DNA of 5,184 nucleotides. Origin: Candidatus Methanocomedens sp. (GTDB lineage Archaea > Halobacteriota > Methanosarcinia > Methanosarcinales > Methanocomedenaceae). Of this stretch, positions 1 to 5,099 are shown piece after piece. The notes under the pieces were generated by a model, which was given only the letters and a program-made list of their open reading frames with translations, had not been told where the DNA came from and made no database searches. Position 1 is the first letter of the stretch; each line of letters opens with the position of its first letter. A program made the position numbers and the translations under genes. The DNA lies in the NCBI GenBank assembly GCA_009649835.1, contig PYCK01000235.1:1-5184 (forward strand). Reading direction: 5' to 3'.

Positions 1-371
1 ATAATCATATGGTATTTCAAGTTAATCAAGTTTTGCCTCTTTTAAATTGTCAAAATTTGCGACGGCACACCCAACCGCAGGAGACGAAAACGTCGATCCT
101 ACAGAAGAAGCCTGGGAGACGACAAGTTCGATGGCATGGATTATATCGGAATCGACGATTTCGGCATTGATGACTTCGGCAAGGATGAGTTCCTGACTAA
201 CGAGGACGACCTGCTGGACAACTTCATGGTAGATGATGATGAACTGCTGAACTTCGGAGATATCGCTGATCTCGGCGAGGAAGTAATCGAGACCTTAAGG
301 AGAAAGACGAGATGATATTTTTTTACCCTTTGAGAAACAAGTATGCCTTTGAAATCTTTGATAAGGCATAC

Positions 372-395
372 AAAGAGAAAGAAAGAAAAACAGTC
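372..395 (-). terminator. Probable T-rich terminator of the tRNA-Val transcript
   Basis: Read on the minus strand, the stretch after the hairpin at 396-426 is GACTG followed by repeated T runs (TTTTTC, TTTC, TTTC, TCTTT). Archaeal RNA polymerase terminates at U-rich tracts, so this is the first good candidate stop for a minus-strand transcript leaving the tRNA. It lies about 80 nt past the tRNA 3' end, so a trailer would need RNase Z processing. Inferred from sequence only. Confidence 0.4.
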
Positions 396-426
396 CACGT
401 ATGGAGCCCGCAGGGCTTCATACGTG
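396..426 (+). repeat. Strong inverted repeat / hairpin (14-bp stem, 3-nt loop)
   Basis: The arms CACGTATGGAGCCC (396-409) and GGGCTTCATACGTG (413-426) pair over 14 bp around the loop GCA. In + strand RNA the only non-Watson-Crick pair is a G·U. In minus-strand RNA the same position is an A·C mismatch, so the fold is slightly better for a + transcript. In the minus direction the hairpin lies downstream of the tRNA and is followed by a T-rich tract, the complement of 372-390. In the + direction no T run follows. It could help end the tRNA transcript or be a processing or structured element. The structure is seen directly; the role is inferred. Confidence 0.7.
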
Positions 427-434
427 TGCGGCCC

Positions 435-452
435 GCTACTGGCCAGAGTAGC
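435..452. repeat. Second small inverted repeat (6-bp stem)
   Basis: GCTACT (435-440) pairs perfectly with AGTAGC (447-452) around the six-base loop ggccag. It lies 8 bp from the larger hairpin at 396-426 and 23 bp from the 3' end of the tRNA gene. Short GGC/GCC arms further out (430-432 and 456-458) could extend it with an internal loop. The function is unknown; it may be part of the tRNA trailer. Confidence 0.45.
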
Positions 453-475
453 TGTGCCTGAGTAGAAGTAGATAG

Positions 476-549
476 TGGGCCCGCGGAGATTCGAACTCCG
501 GACCTCCGCCGTGTGAAGGCGACGTCATAACCGACTAGACCACGAGCCC
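476..549 (-). tRNA. tRNA-Val (anticodon CAC)
   Basis: This 74-nt cloverleaf reads on the minus strand from GGGCTCG (549-543) to discriminator A at 476. The acceptor stem is 7 bp (GGGCTCG with CGGGCCC, including one T·G pair). The D arm has A14, G15, G18G19 and A21; its fourth pair is a T13·T22 mismatch. The anticodon stem TCGCC/GGCGG closes the loop TTCACAC, giving anticodon CAC at 515-513, which reads the valine codon GUG. The variable loop is AGGTC. The T stem CGGAG/CTCCG carries the standard TTCGAAT loop. CCA is not encoded: the sequence continues CTATC, so CCA must be added after transcription. There is no sign of an intron. The gene lies co-directional with and downstream of argG, but probably has its own promoter. 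Confidence 0.96.
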
Positions 550-580
550 ACCAATGCTTTATCCTAAAATAACACTGGCT

Positions 581-599
581 CTAATATTACCAATATAAG
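581..599 (-). promoter_or_regulatory. Candidate tRNA-Val promoter (TATA boxes)
   Basis: Upstream of the tRNA 5' end the minus strand reads CTTATATT (599-592) and then TAATATTA (589-582), both resembling an archaeal TATA box. They lie about 33-50 nt before the mature 5' end, which suits a transcript with a short leader removed by RNase P. Which box is used cannot be told from sequence. The region directly abuts the argG hairpin at 604-627. Confidence 0.4.
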
Positions 600-603
600 A
601 TAA

Positions 604-627
604 GACTATCGCAAACACGCGATAGTC
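604..627 (-). terminator. argG downstream hairpin (probable transcript end)
   Basis: GACTATCGC (604-612) and GCGATAGTC (619-627) form a perfect 9-bp stem with a 6-nt loop, starting 11 bp after the argG stop codon on the minus strand. The sequence that follows on that strand, TTATCTTATATT, is only moderately U-rich. Termination or 3'-end protection is likely, but the same bases lead into the tRNA promoter, so read-through into the tRNA is possible. Confidence 0.55.
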
Positions 628-638
628 CCTTCGCTCAA

Positions 639-1823
639 TCATAAATCCTGCTTAGTCCTCTGGTATATCCTGGCCTGGAACCCGTGATACTTGGCAACAC
701 CCTCTGCATCCTTCTGGTCGATACATGACTCATCAAAAGACACCAGGTCAGAAGAATATAATGCACAGGGCGAGCTTCTGGCAACCACGCTGGCACTTCC
801 CTTGTACAACCTGACCTTCACAGTTCCCTTCACACGCTCCTGTGTAGAATCAATAAAAGCATTCAGGTCATGGTACAGCGGCTCATCCACCAGCCCCATA
901 TATGCAAGCTTTGACCATTCATCATCCACCCTGGCCTTAAAGCTCAACTCACGCCTGGTAAGCACCAGCCGCTCAAGGTCGCCATGGGCAGTCAGCAGTA
1001 TGGTAGCAGCCGGATGTTCGTAGTTCTCCCTTGCCTTAAGGCCCAGCACCCTGTCCTCAATCATATCAGTCCTGCCCACACCATGCCTGCCGCCTATGAG
1101 GTTTAGTTCGGTTATCAGAGAAACACCATCCATGAATGTACCGTTCAAGGATACCGGGACACCGCCTTCGAACCCTATCTCGATAATCTCGGCTTCCGGT
1201 CCATTCTCAGGAGACCGGGTCCACTCAAATATCTCCTCAGGCGGAATAAAATCAGGTTCCTCCAGTTTTCCGCCCTCGATGCTGCGACTCCATATATTCT
1301 CATCAATGCTCCATGGCTTCTCCTTAGTCACAGGAACCGGGATACCGTGCTCTTTTGCATAGTCGATCTCCCATTCCCGGGTCAGGTTCATATCCCTCAT
1401 AGGTGCCAGTACATCCAGGTTGGACGACCTGAACACAGCCTCGAACCTCAACTGGTCATTGCCCTTGCCAGTACAGCCGTGAGCCAGTGCCCCGGCACCT
1501 TCGACCAAAGCCACTTCCAGCACCTTCTTTGCAATAAGCGGCCTTGCAATGGCAGTTCCCAGTACATAGCCCTCATAATTCCCATTAGCCTTGATGAGAG
1601 GGAAAATATAATCCTTTACAAATTCGGCTTTTACATCAATTGTGAAATTTTTATCACTGATCAATTCGGCCTTTTCTTCAGCATTTTTTATTTCTTCTTC
1701 TGGCTGGCCTACATCCACGATCACTGTGATAACATGATCCAGATCATAATGCTCTTTAAGAATCGGTATGCATACAGATGTGTCAAGTCCGCCTGAATAG
1801 GCTAATACCACTTTTTTTTCCAT
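639..1823 (-). CDS. argG: Argininosuccinate synthase
   Basis: It catalyses ATP-dependent condensation of citrulline and aspartate to argininosuccinate, the next-to-last step of arginine synthesis, in the cytoplasm. The 394-residue protein is full length for the family. The N-terminal ATP-pyrophosphatase (PP-loop) motif AYSGGLDTS is at residues 8-16. Other family blocks are YVLGTAIARPLIAK (86-99), HGCTGKGNDQLRFE (115-128) and PWSIDENIWSRSIEGG (170-185). The C-terminal half contains GGRHGVGRTD, ELSFKARVDDEWSKL and ALYSSDLVSFD, as expected for the synthetase/tetramerisation domain. A TAA codon lies directly before the ATG, so no longer N-terminus is possible. An AAGGA ribosome binding site (1839-1835) precedes it by 11 nt, slightly far. 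The gene stands alone, with no other arg gene visible, and is divergent from the solenoid gene. No frameshift or missing motif was seen. Confidence 0.98.
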   Translation of the reverse strand: MEKKVVLAYSGGLDTSVCIPILKEHYDLDHVITVIVDVGQPEEEIKNAEEKAELISDKNFTIDVKAEFVKDYIFPLIKANGNYEGYVLGTAIARPLIAKKVLEVALVEGAGALAHGCTGKGNDQLRFEAVFRSSNLDVLAPMRDMNLTREWEIDYAKEHGIPVPVTKEKPWSIDENIWSRSIEGGKLEEPDFIPPEEIFEWTRSPENGPEAEIIEIGFEGGVPVSLNGTFMDGVSLITELNLIGGRHGVGRTDMIEDRVLGLKARENYEHPAATILLTAHGDLERLVLTRRELSFKARVDDEWSKLAYMGLVDEPLYHDLNAFIDSTQERVKGTVKVRLYKGSASVVARSSPCALYSSDLVSFDESCIDQKDAEGVAKYHGFQARIYQRTKQDL

Positions 1824-1884
1824 TTATCATCATATCCTTTTTTTATTATCATTTTACGGAAATGTAACTTTCATCCTTCGAATA

Positions 1885-1892
1885 ATATATAA
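1885..1892 (-). promoter_or_regulatory. argG TATA box
   Basis: The minus strand reads TTATATAT inside CTTATATATTATT, close to the archaeal TATA consensus and preceded by an A-rich CAAATAT that could act as BRE. Transcription would start about 25 nt further on, near 1862, leaving a leader of roughly 40 nt that contains the AAGGA ribosome binding site. Assigned by consensus and position only. Confidence 0.5.
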
Positions 1893-1900
1893 GATATTTG

Positions 1901-1914
1901 AGTTATCTATAACT
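1901..1914. promoter_or_regulatory. 14-bp palindrome between divergent promoters (possible operator)
   Basis: AGTTATCTATAACT is an inverted repeat with 6-bp arms and a CT centre. It lies 8 bp upstream of the argG TATA box and 56 bp before the start codon of the divergent solenoid gene. Its right half (CTATAACT) could itself be the TATA box of the + gene. A dimeric regulator bound here could affect both genes. AT-rich palindromes of this size also occur by chance, so this remains a candidate. Confidence 0.3.
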
Positions 1915-1969
1915 ATTGTAACATAATAATAATCTTATCTGGATATTCAAATGGATGGCGGCATAATAA

Positions 1970-3589
1970 ATGGTATTTGGTTCTCCTAAAAAACATGTGG
2001 CTAATTCAATAAAAAAAATAGGGAAAGGGCATGGCAGCCAGAAAGTTGTCAGATCATTAAATAAAACCCTTGCCGAGCATCCTGAACTCATGGAAGATGC
2101 AGTCTACCAACTGGTTGGGATTATCCAGACAGATAAGGTTGAGAATTTCACTTATGTAATTGAAGTCATGCTGAATATTGCTGAAGTTGAGCCGGACCTG
2201 TTAGCAAACTCATCTGATGCAATCATAAGGATACTCGAATTTCCAGAGGACAGTCTGGATATAAATTATATACTGAAAACTATAGATATTTTAGGTATGA
2301 TAGCTTCCCGCTATCCGGAACTGATGCAGCCATCTGTAAAAATATTTCTACAGAAGCTGAACAATCCAAACAGCCAAATCCGTTCAGCTTCATTCTATAT
2401 TTTGGATCTAATAGCAAAACCATATCCTGAATACTTTTTAAATTATACCCTGGACTTAATTAGAAGCCTTCACGGTTTGCATATCGATGAACGACTGTAT
2501 GCGACCAGATTGATAGGGGATATCGCTTTGATCTCTCCTGATTTAATTGATGAATCCCGTGGAGTGTTGAGTGATCTTGCATATAAACATCCGGATACAA
2601 CGGTCAGGCAGGAAGCTTATGATATACTAAAGAAATTTGAAGTCGAAGATAAGGTCACAACTGAAGAACCTGAAGAGGAACCGCTTGAATTTGAAAAGGA
2701 TTTTATAAGTTTAATTGACATTCAAACTGAAAGTAATGATCTTGGAGAACTGGCTGATGTCCTGGCAGAAAGTATTAAAGGGATTGATTTTGAAGAGTCT
2801 GCCTCTGAAATGCTAAAATCGCTTGGAATGGACCATCTCATTGTTAAACCTGTTGACAAAGGATCAGAACAGGAACCTATGGAACAGGAAGAAGTGGTTC
2901 CTGAAGAAGAAAAAGCTGATATCGAAACTGATATTTTGACTGCTGAAGATATTGTTGAACCAGATCCGGAAGAAACTGAATATATTAATAAAACACAGGA
3001 AGAACCTATCCTTAAAAAGTTGCCGCCAAAACCAGTAATTGAAAATAAGAAAACACCAGAACATGCAATGAAACGCATCGAACGGCTTGTAACAGACCCA
3101 AATCTCATAACGCGATTATCGGATGTAAAGGACATTGATGAGAAGAAAGAGGAAGAGGCACAAGAATCTGGCATTTCCGATATGGCAGATGCAGGAGAAG
3201 AAAAAAAGAAACCAGATGAAAACATTGTTGATGATATTACCTTAGATATGATTAATACAATCTTTGAAGAACTTTCAAATGAAGATTGGATAACTAATGT
3301 TGGTCTGGTAACTAAGGATGGAACACTTATTTCTGCCAGTAAACCGGATTCCATAGACAAAACTGCATTTAATAAAATAAGCAATATGCTCTGTTTTGAA
3401 GAAACATCTACTCAGAAAGAGGGTTTTAGAAATAGGGTAAGCATAGAACTCTCGGATAAACTCATGGTCGCCTTGTCCATAGATCATGAATACATCCTGA
3501 CAGTTTTCACAGTACCTGATGTACAATTTGGAATCGTACTTTACCAGCTTAACAGGACAGCTGATAAATTGGAACAGATATTACAATAG
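1970..3589 (+). CDS. HEAT-like solenoid protein with C-terminal roadblock/LC7-like domain
   Basis: The exact function is unknown; it is probably a cytoplasmic scaffold or GTPase-associated regulator. The 539-residue protein has three parts. Residues about 25-225 form an alpha-solenoid in which a [HYES]-P-[ED]-[LY] element recurs with its proline at 38, 75, 116, 153 and 190, that is every 37 residues with one 41-residue step, as in HEAT/armadillo repeats. Residues 226-420 are a highly acidic, Pro/Glu-rich linker interrupted by two likely helices (about 255-291 and 363-388). Residues about 421-539 look like a roadblock/LC7 fold: helix DDITLDMINTIFEELS, strands around NVGLVTKDGTLISAS, a second helix, strands around KLMVALSID and YILTVFTVPD, and a last helix LNRTADKLEQIL. 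There is no signal peptide or membrane segment. TAA lies directly before ATG 1970, fixing the start; the ribosome binding site is weak. The gene is more AT-rich than argG and thiC. The domain call comes from pattern recognition, not a profile search. Confidence 0.85.
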   Translation: MVFGSPKKHVANSIKKIGKGHGSQKVVRSLNKTLAEHPELMEDAVYQLVGIIQTDKVENFTYVIEVMLNIAEVEPDLLANSSDAIIRILEFPEDSLDINYILKTIDILGMIASRYPELMQPSVKIFLQKLNNPNSQIRSASFYILDLIAKPYPEYFLNYTLDLIRSLHGLHIDERLYATRLIGDIALISPDLIDESRGVLSDLAYKHPDTTVRQEAYDILKKFEVEDKVTTEEPEEEPLEFEKDFISLIDIQTESNDLGELADVLAESIKGIDFEESASEMLKSLGMDHLIVKPVDKGSEQEPMEQEEVVPEEEKADIETDILTAEDIVEPDPEETEYINKTQEEPILKKLPPKPVIENKKTPEHAMKRIERLVTDPNLITRLSDVKDIDEKKEEEAQESGISDMADAGEEKKKPDENIVDDITLDMINTIFEELSNEDWITNVGLVTKDGTLISASKPDSIDKTAFNKISNMLCFEETSTQKEGFRNRVSIELSDKLMVALSIDHEYILTVFTVPDVQFGIVLYQLNRTADKLEQILQ

Positions 3590-3590
3590 C

Positions 3591-3620
3591 GTTAATTTTC
3601 ATGATGTTTTGACTTTTCAT
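3591..3620 (+). terminator. T-rich terminator region of the solenoid gene
   Basis: Directly after the TAG stop the + strand carries ATTTTC, GTTTTG and CTTTTC within 30 bases, without a clear hairpin. Clustered short T runs are the usual archaeal termination signal. Inferred from composition and position. Confidence 0.45.
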
Positions 3621-3632
3621 TGTAATACAGTG

Positions 3633-3643
3633 AAAAAAGAAAA
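3633..3643 (-). terminator. Oligo-T terminator of the thiC gene
   Basis: On the minus strand the sequence TTTTCTTTTTT (3643-3633) lies 33 nt past the thiC stop codon, a good archaeal oligo-T terminator. A 7-bp inverted repeat, TATTGCA (3669-3675) with TGCAATA (3683-3689), spans the thiC stop and may add structure before it. Together with the T runs at 3591-3620, this makes a convergent terminator pair. Confidence 0.5.
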
Positions 3644-3676
3644 GCGAGCGCCTCATCGACGCCCTGGTTATTGCAG

Positions 3677-4957
3677 TTATTTTGCAATATTGAAATTCTC
3701 TTTTACAATCTTCAATGCACAGTAATCGCCACACATGGTGCATGCCTCGTTATCTTCCGGTACCCTGCTGTTCCTGATATTCCTGGCATATTCAGGGTCG
3801 ATAGCAAGTTCATACATCTTTTCCCAGTCAAGGTCACGGCGTGCCCTGCCCATTGCAAGGTCCTGGTCGCGCTTACCCAGCTTGATCATATCCCCGATAT
3901 GTGCCGCAATGCGGGATGTGATCACGCCGGTCCTCACATCCTCCACGTTTGGCAGTGCAAGATGTTCAGCAGGTGTTACGTAGCACAGGAAATCGCACCC
4001 TGCCGCACTTGATATGGATGCACCGATCGCGGTCACGATATGGTCGTACCCGGGTGCAATATCAGATACCAATGGACCCAGCACGTAGAATGGTTTATCG
4101 CCACTCAATCGCTTCATTAACTGCACATTGGTCTTTATCTCGTCTATGGGTACATGTCCCGGACCCTCGACTATGACCTGCACACCAGCATCATGGGCCC
4201 TGTCTGATAGCTCTGAGTTCATGACCAGTTCCTGGATCTGCGCCCTGTCTGTGGCATCATGCACTGCAGCAGCCCGCATGCCATTGCCCATGCTCAGTGT
4301 GACCTCGTGCTCTTTCATTATCTCAAGCAGGTAGTCGAACTCACTGTACAGGGGGTTCTCTTTTTCATTGTGGACCATCCAGGCGGTCATGAATGCGCCG
4401 CCTCTGGAACACAGCCCGCCGTAGCGTCCCTGTATTTTGAGCCGCTCCATGGTAATAAGGTTGATACCTGTATGTATGGCCATGAAATTGGTGCCCAGTT
4501 TTGCCTGGTCTGCTGTAGCCTTGAACAGTTCGTCCTCTTTCATGTCCACTACTGAGCCGTATTTTATTGCAGCCTCGATAAAGGCCTGGTACAGGGGCAC
4601 ACAACCGACAGACAGTGACGTGGCTTCGATAACCCGCCTCCTTATTTCAAGGAAGTCGCCGCCAGTGGATAGTTCCATCAATGTGTCAGCTCCGGCAGCC
4701 TCTGCTACTTTTGCTTTCTCCACTTCCATTTCAATATCCATGATATCCGAGGATGTGCCGATGGAGGCGTTGACCTTGGTGGTCAGGCCTTTGCCTATGC
4801 CGCAGTGCCTGATCTCACGGTATGGGGTTACCGGGATCACTATCCTTCCCGATGCCACACCTCTTCGCACGAAGTCTGGCTCGACGCCCTCTACCGCAGC
4901 CACTGTTTTCATCTCTTCTGTAATATTGCCTTTTTGTGCTTCTTCGATTATACTCAT
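3677..4957 (-). CDS. thiC: ThiC-family phosphomethylpyrimidine synthase (HMP-P synthase)
   Basis: ThiC is a radical SAM enzyme that rearranges aminoimidazole ribotide (AIR) into hydroxymethylpyrimidine phosphate for thiamine. At 426 residues it is the short form, without the large N-terminal domain of bacterial and plant ThiC. Visible blocks are VNASIGTSSD (62-71), ELSTGG (95-100), SRGG (184-187), EGPGHVP (264-270) and YVTPAEHL (326-333); the last two hold the histidines that bind the metal in the family. The C-terminal cluster motif is CTMCGDYC, with Cys406, 409 and 413 (CX2CX3C). Bacterial ThiC is described as CX2CX4C. A GGAG site lies 8 nt before the ATG, supporting this start. The gene has its own TATA box and no thi neighbours. 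The related BzaF type, which makes 5-hydroxybenzimidazole for methanogen cobamides from the same substrate, cannot be excluded from sequence alone. Confidence 0.93.
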   Translation of the reverse strand: MSIIEEAQKGNITEEMKTVAAVEGVEPDFVRRGVASGRIVIPVTPYREIRHCGIGKGLTTKVNASIGTSSDIMDIEMEVEKAKVAEAAGADTLMELSTGGDFLEIRRRVIEATSLSVGCVPLYQAFIEAAIKYGSVVDMKEDELFKATADQAKLGTNFMAIHTGINLITMERLKIQGRYGGLCSRGGAFMTAWMVHNEKENPLYSEFDYLLEIMKEHEVTLSMGNGMRAAAVHDATDRAQIQELVMNSELSDRAHDAGVQVIVEGPGHVPIDEIKTNVQLMKRLSGDKPFYVLGPLVSDIAPGYDHIVTAIGASISSAAGCDFLCYVTPAEHLALPNVEDVRTGVITSRIAAHIGDMIKLGKRDQDLAMGRARRDLDWEKMYELAIDPEYARNIRNSRVPEDNEACTMCGDYCALKIVKENFNIAK

Positions 4958-4965
4958 GTATGATG

Positions 4966-4969
4966 CTCC
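4966..4969 (-). promoter_or_regulatory. thiC ribosome binding site
   Basis: GGAG on the minus strand is followed by 8 nt and then ATG, an ideal spacing. It decides the start at 4957 over the internal methionine at residue 16. Confidence 0.6.
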
Positions 4970-5010
4970 ATATTGGATTTTTGTCGGTTGCTTTTAACAC
5001 TGCTAACCCA

Positions 5011-5018
5011 TATAATAT
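5011..5018 (-). promoter_or_regulatory. thiC TATA box with A-rich BRE
   Basis: The minus strand reads ATATTATA, preceded by AAAAA (5025-5021), which resembles an archaeal BRE/TATA pair. A start site about 25 nt downstream (near 4989) would give a leader of about 30 nt holding the GGAG site. Such a leader is too short for a TPP riboswitch. Confidence 0.5.
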
Positions 5019-5032
5019 TTTTTAAAAAGTTA

Positions 5033-5046
5033 ATTTGAGTTCAAAT
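5033..5046. promoter_or_regulatory. Palindrome upstream of the thiC promoter (possible operator)
   Basis: ATTTGAGTTCAAAT is a perfect 6-bp inverted repeat with a GT centre, just upstream of the A-rich BRE of the thiC promoter. Its TTCAAA half recurs in inverted form as TTTGAA at 5075-5080. The location suits an activator or a repressor that blocks TBP/TFB. In some archaea thiamine genes are controlled by ThiR (an HTH-ThiN protein), but I do not know its motif well enough to assign it here. Confidence 0.35.
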
Positions 5047-5051
5047 CCAGT

Positions 5052-5073
5052 AAACTTGATTTAATACAAGTTT
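5052..5073. repeat. Inverted repeat in the thiC upstream region
   Basis: AAACTTG (5052-5058) and CAAGTTT (5067-5073) form a perfect 7-bp stem around an 8-base AT-only loop. It is nested inside the TTCAAA (5040-5045) / TTTGAA (5075-5080) pair. On the minus strand it comes 27-48 nt after the possible stop codon at 5102-5100, so it may be the transcript end of the upstream gene rather than a thiC control site. Confidence 0.4.
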
Positions 5074-5099
5074 GTTTGAATAGGTGGTGCTGATAATAC

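Larger units (their letters stand above)
47..461 (+). pseudogene. Broken acidic protein of unknown function (two -1 frameshifts)
   Basis: I do not recognise this gene. Three overlapping reading frames join into one protein-like product if one base is restored at 116-120 and one at 289-293. The first segment (from a possible TTG start at 47, or further upstream) reads SKFATAHPTAGDENVDPTEE. The second, 118-290, is very acidic, with a GIDDFGIDDFG repeat and many D/E/F/L residues. The third, 291-461, is more basic and aromatic (MIFFYPLRNKYAFEIFDKAY) and ends at TGA 459-461. The corrected product would be about 138 residues if TTG 47 is the start. No ATG opens the first segment and there is no clear ribosome binding site. 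No signal peptide or membrane segment is visible. It converges on the tRNA gene. Alternatives are two assembly errors in an intact gene, or a shorter ORF from ATG 136 to TGA 313-315 (59 residues) followed by a coupled ORF from ATG 312. The last part also crosses a strong hairpin, so its coding status is uncertain. Confidence 0.45.

Noticed and set aside
9..170. Short + strand ORF from ATG 9, Arg/Gln-rich
   Set aside because: It is an off-frame reading of the acidic gene with an unnatural composition and no ribosome binding site.
116..293. Programmed -1 frameshifting in the acidic gene
   Set aside because: The shift sites do not fit the X XXY YYZ slippery pattern and have no obvious stimulatory structure directly after them. 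Base loss or sequencing error is simpler.
141..398. 85-residue Ser-rich ORF on the minus strand
   Set aside because: It is the antisense of the acidic + strand segment: Asp/Glu codons read backwards give Ser/Leu/Ile. No ribosome binding site or known motif.
476..549. tRNA-Val as an attachment site of an integrated element
   Set aside because: No second copy of the tRNA 3' end was seen in the window and no integrase is present.
1347..1796. 149-residue + strand ORF inside argG, and other + ORFs at 691-1362
   Set aside because: These are antisense shadows of the complete and well-conserved argG gene.
2722..3384. 220-residue minus-strand ORF opposite the solenoid gene
   Set aside because: The Ser-rich composition is the expected antisense of the Glu/Asp-rich linker, and the + frame is supported by repeats and a domain fold.
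4437..4997. 186-residue + strand ORF opposite thiC
   Set aside because: Antisense shadow of thiC, which carries all its family motifs in the minus frame.
4958..5010. TPP riboswitch before thiC
   Set aside because: The leader predicted from the TATA box is only about 30 nt, and I see no CUGAGA thi-box core on the minus strand.
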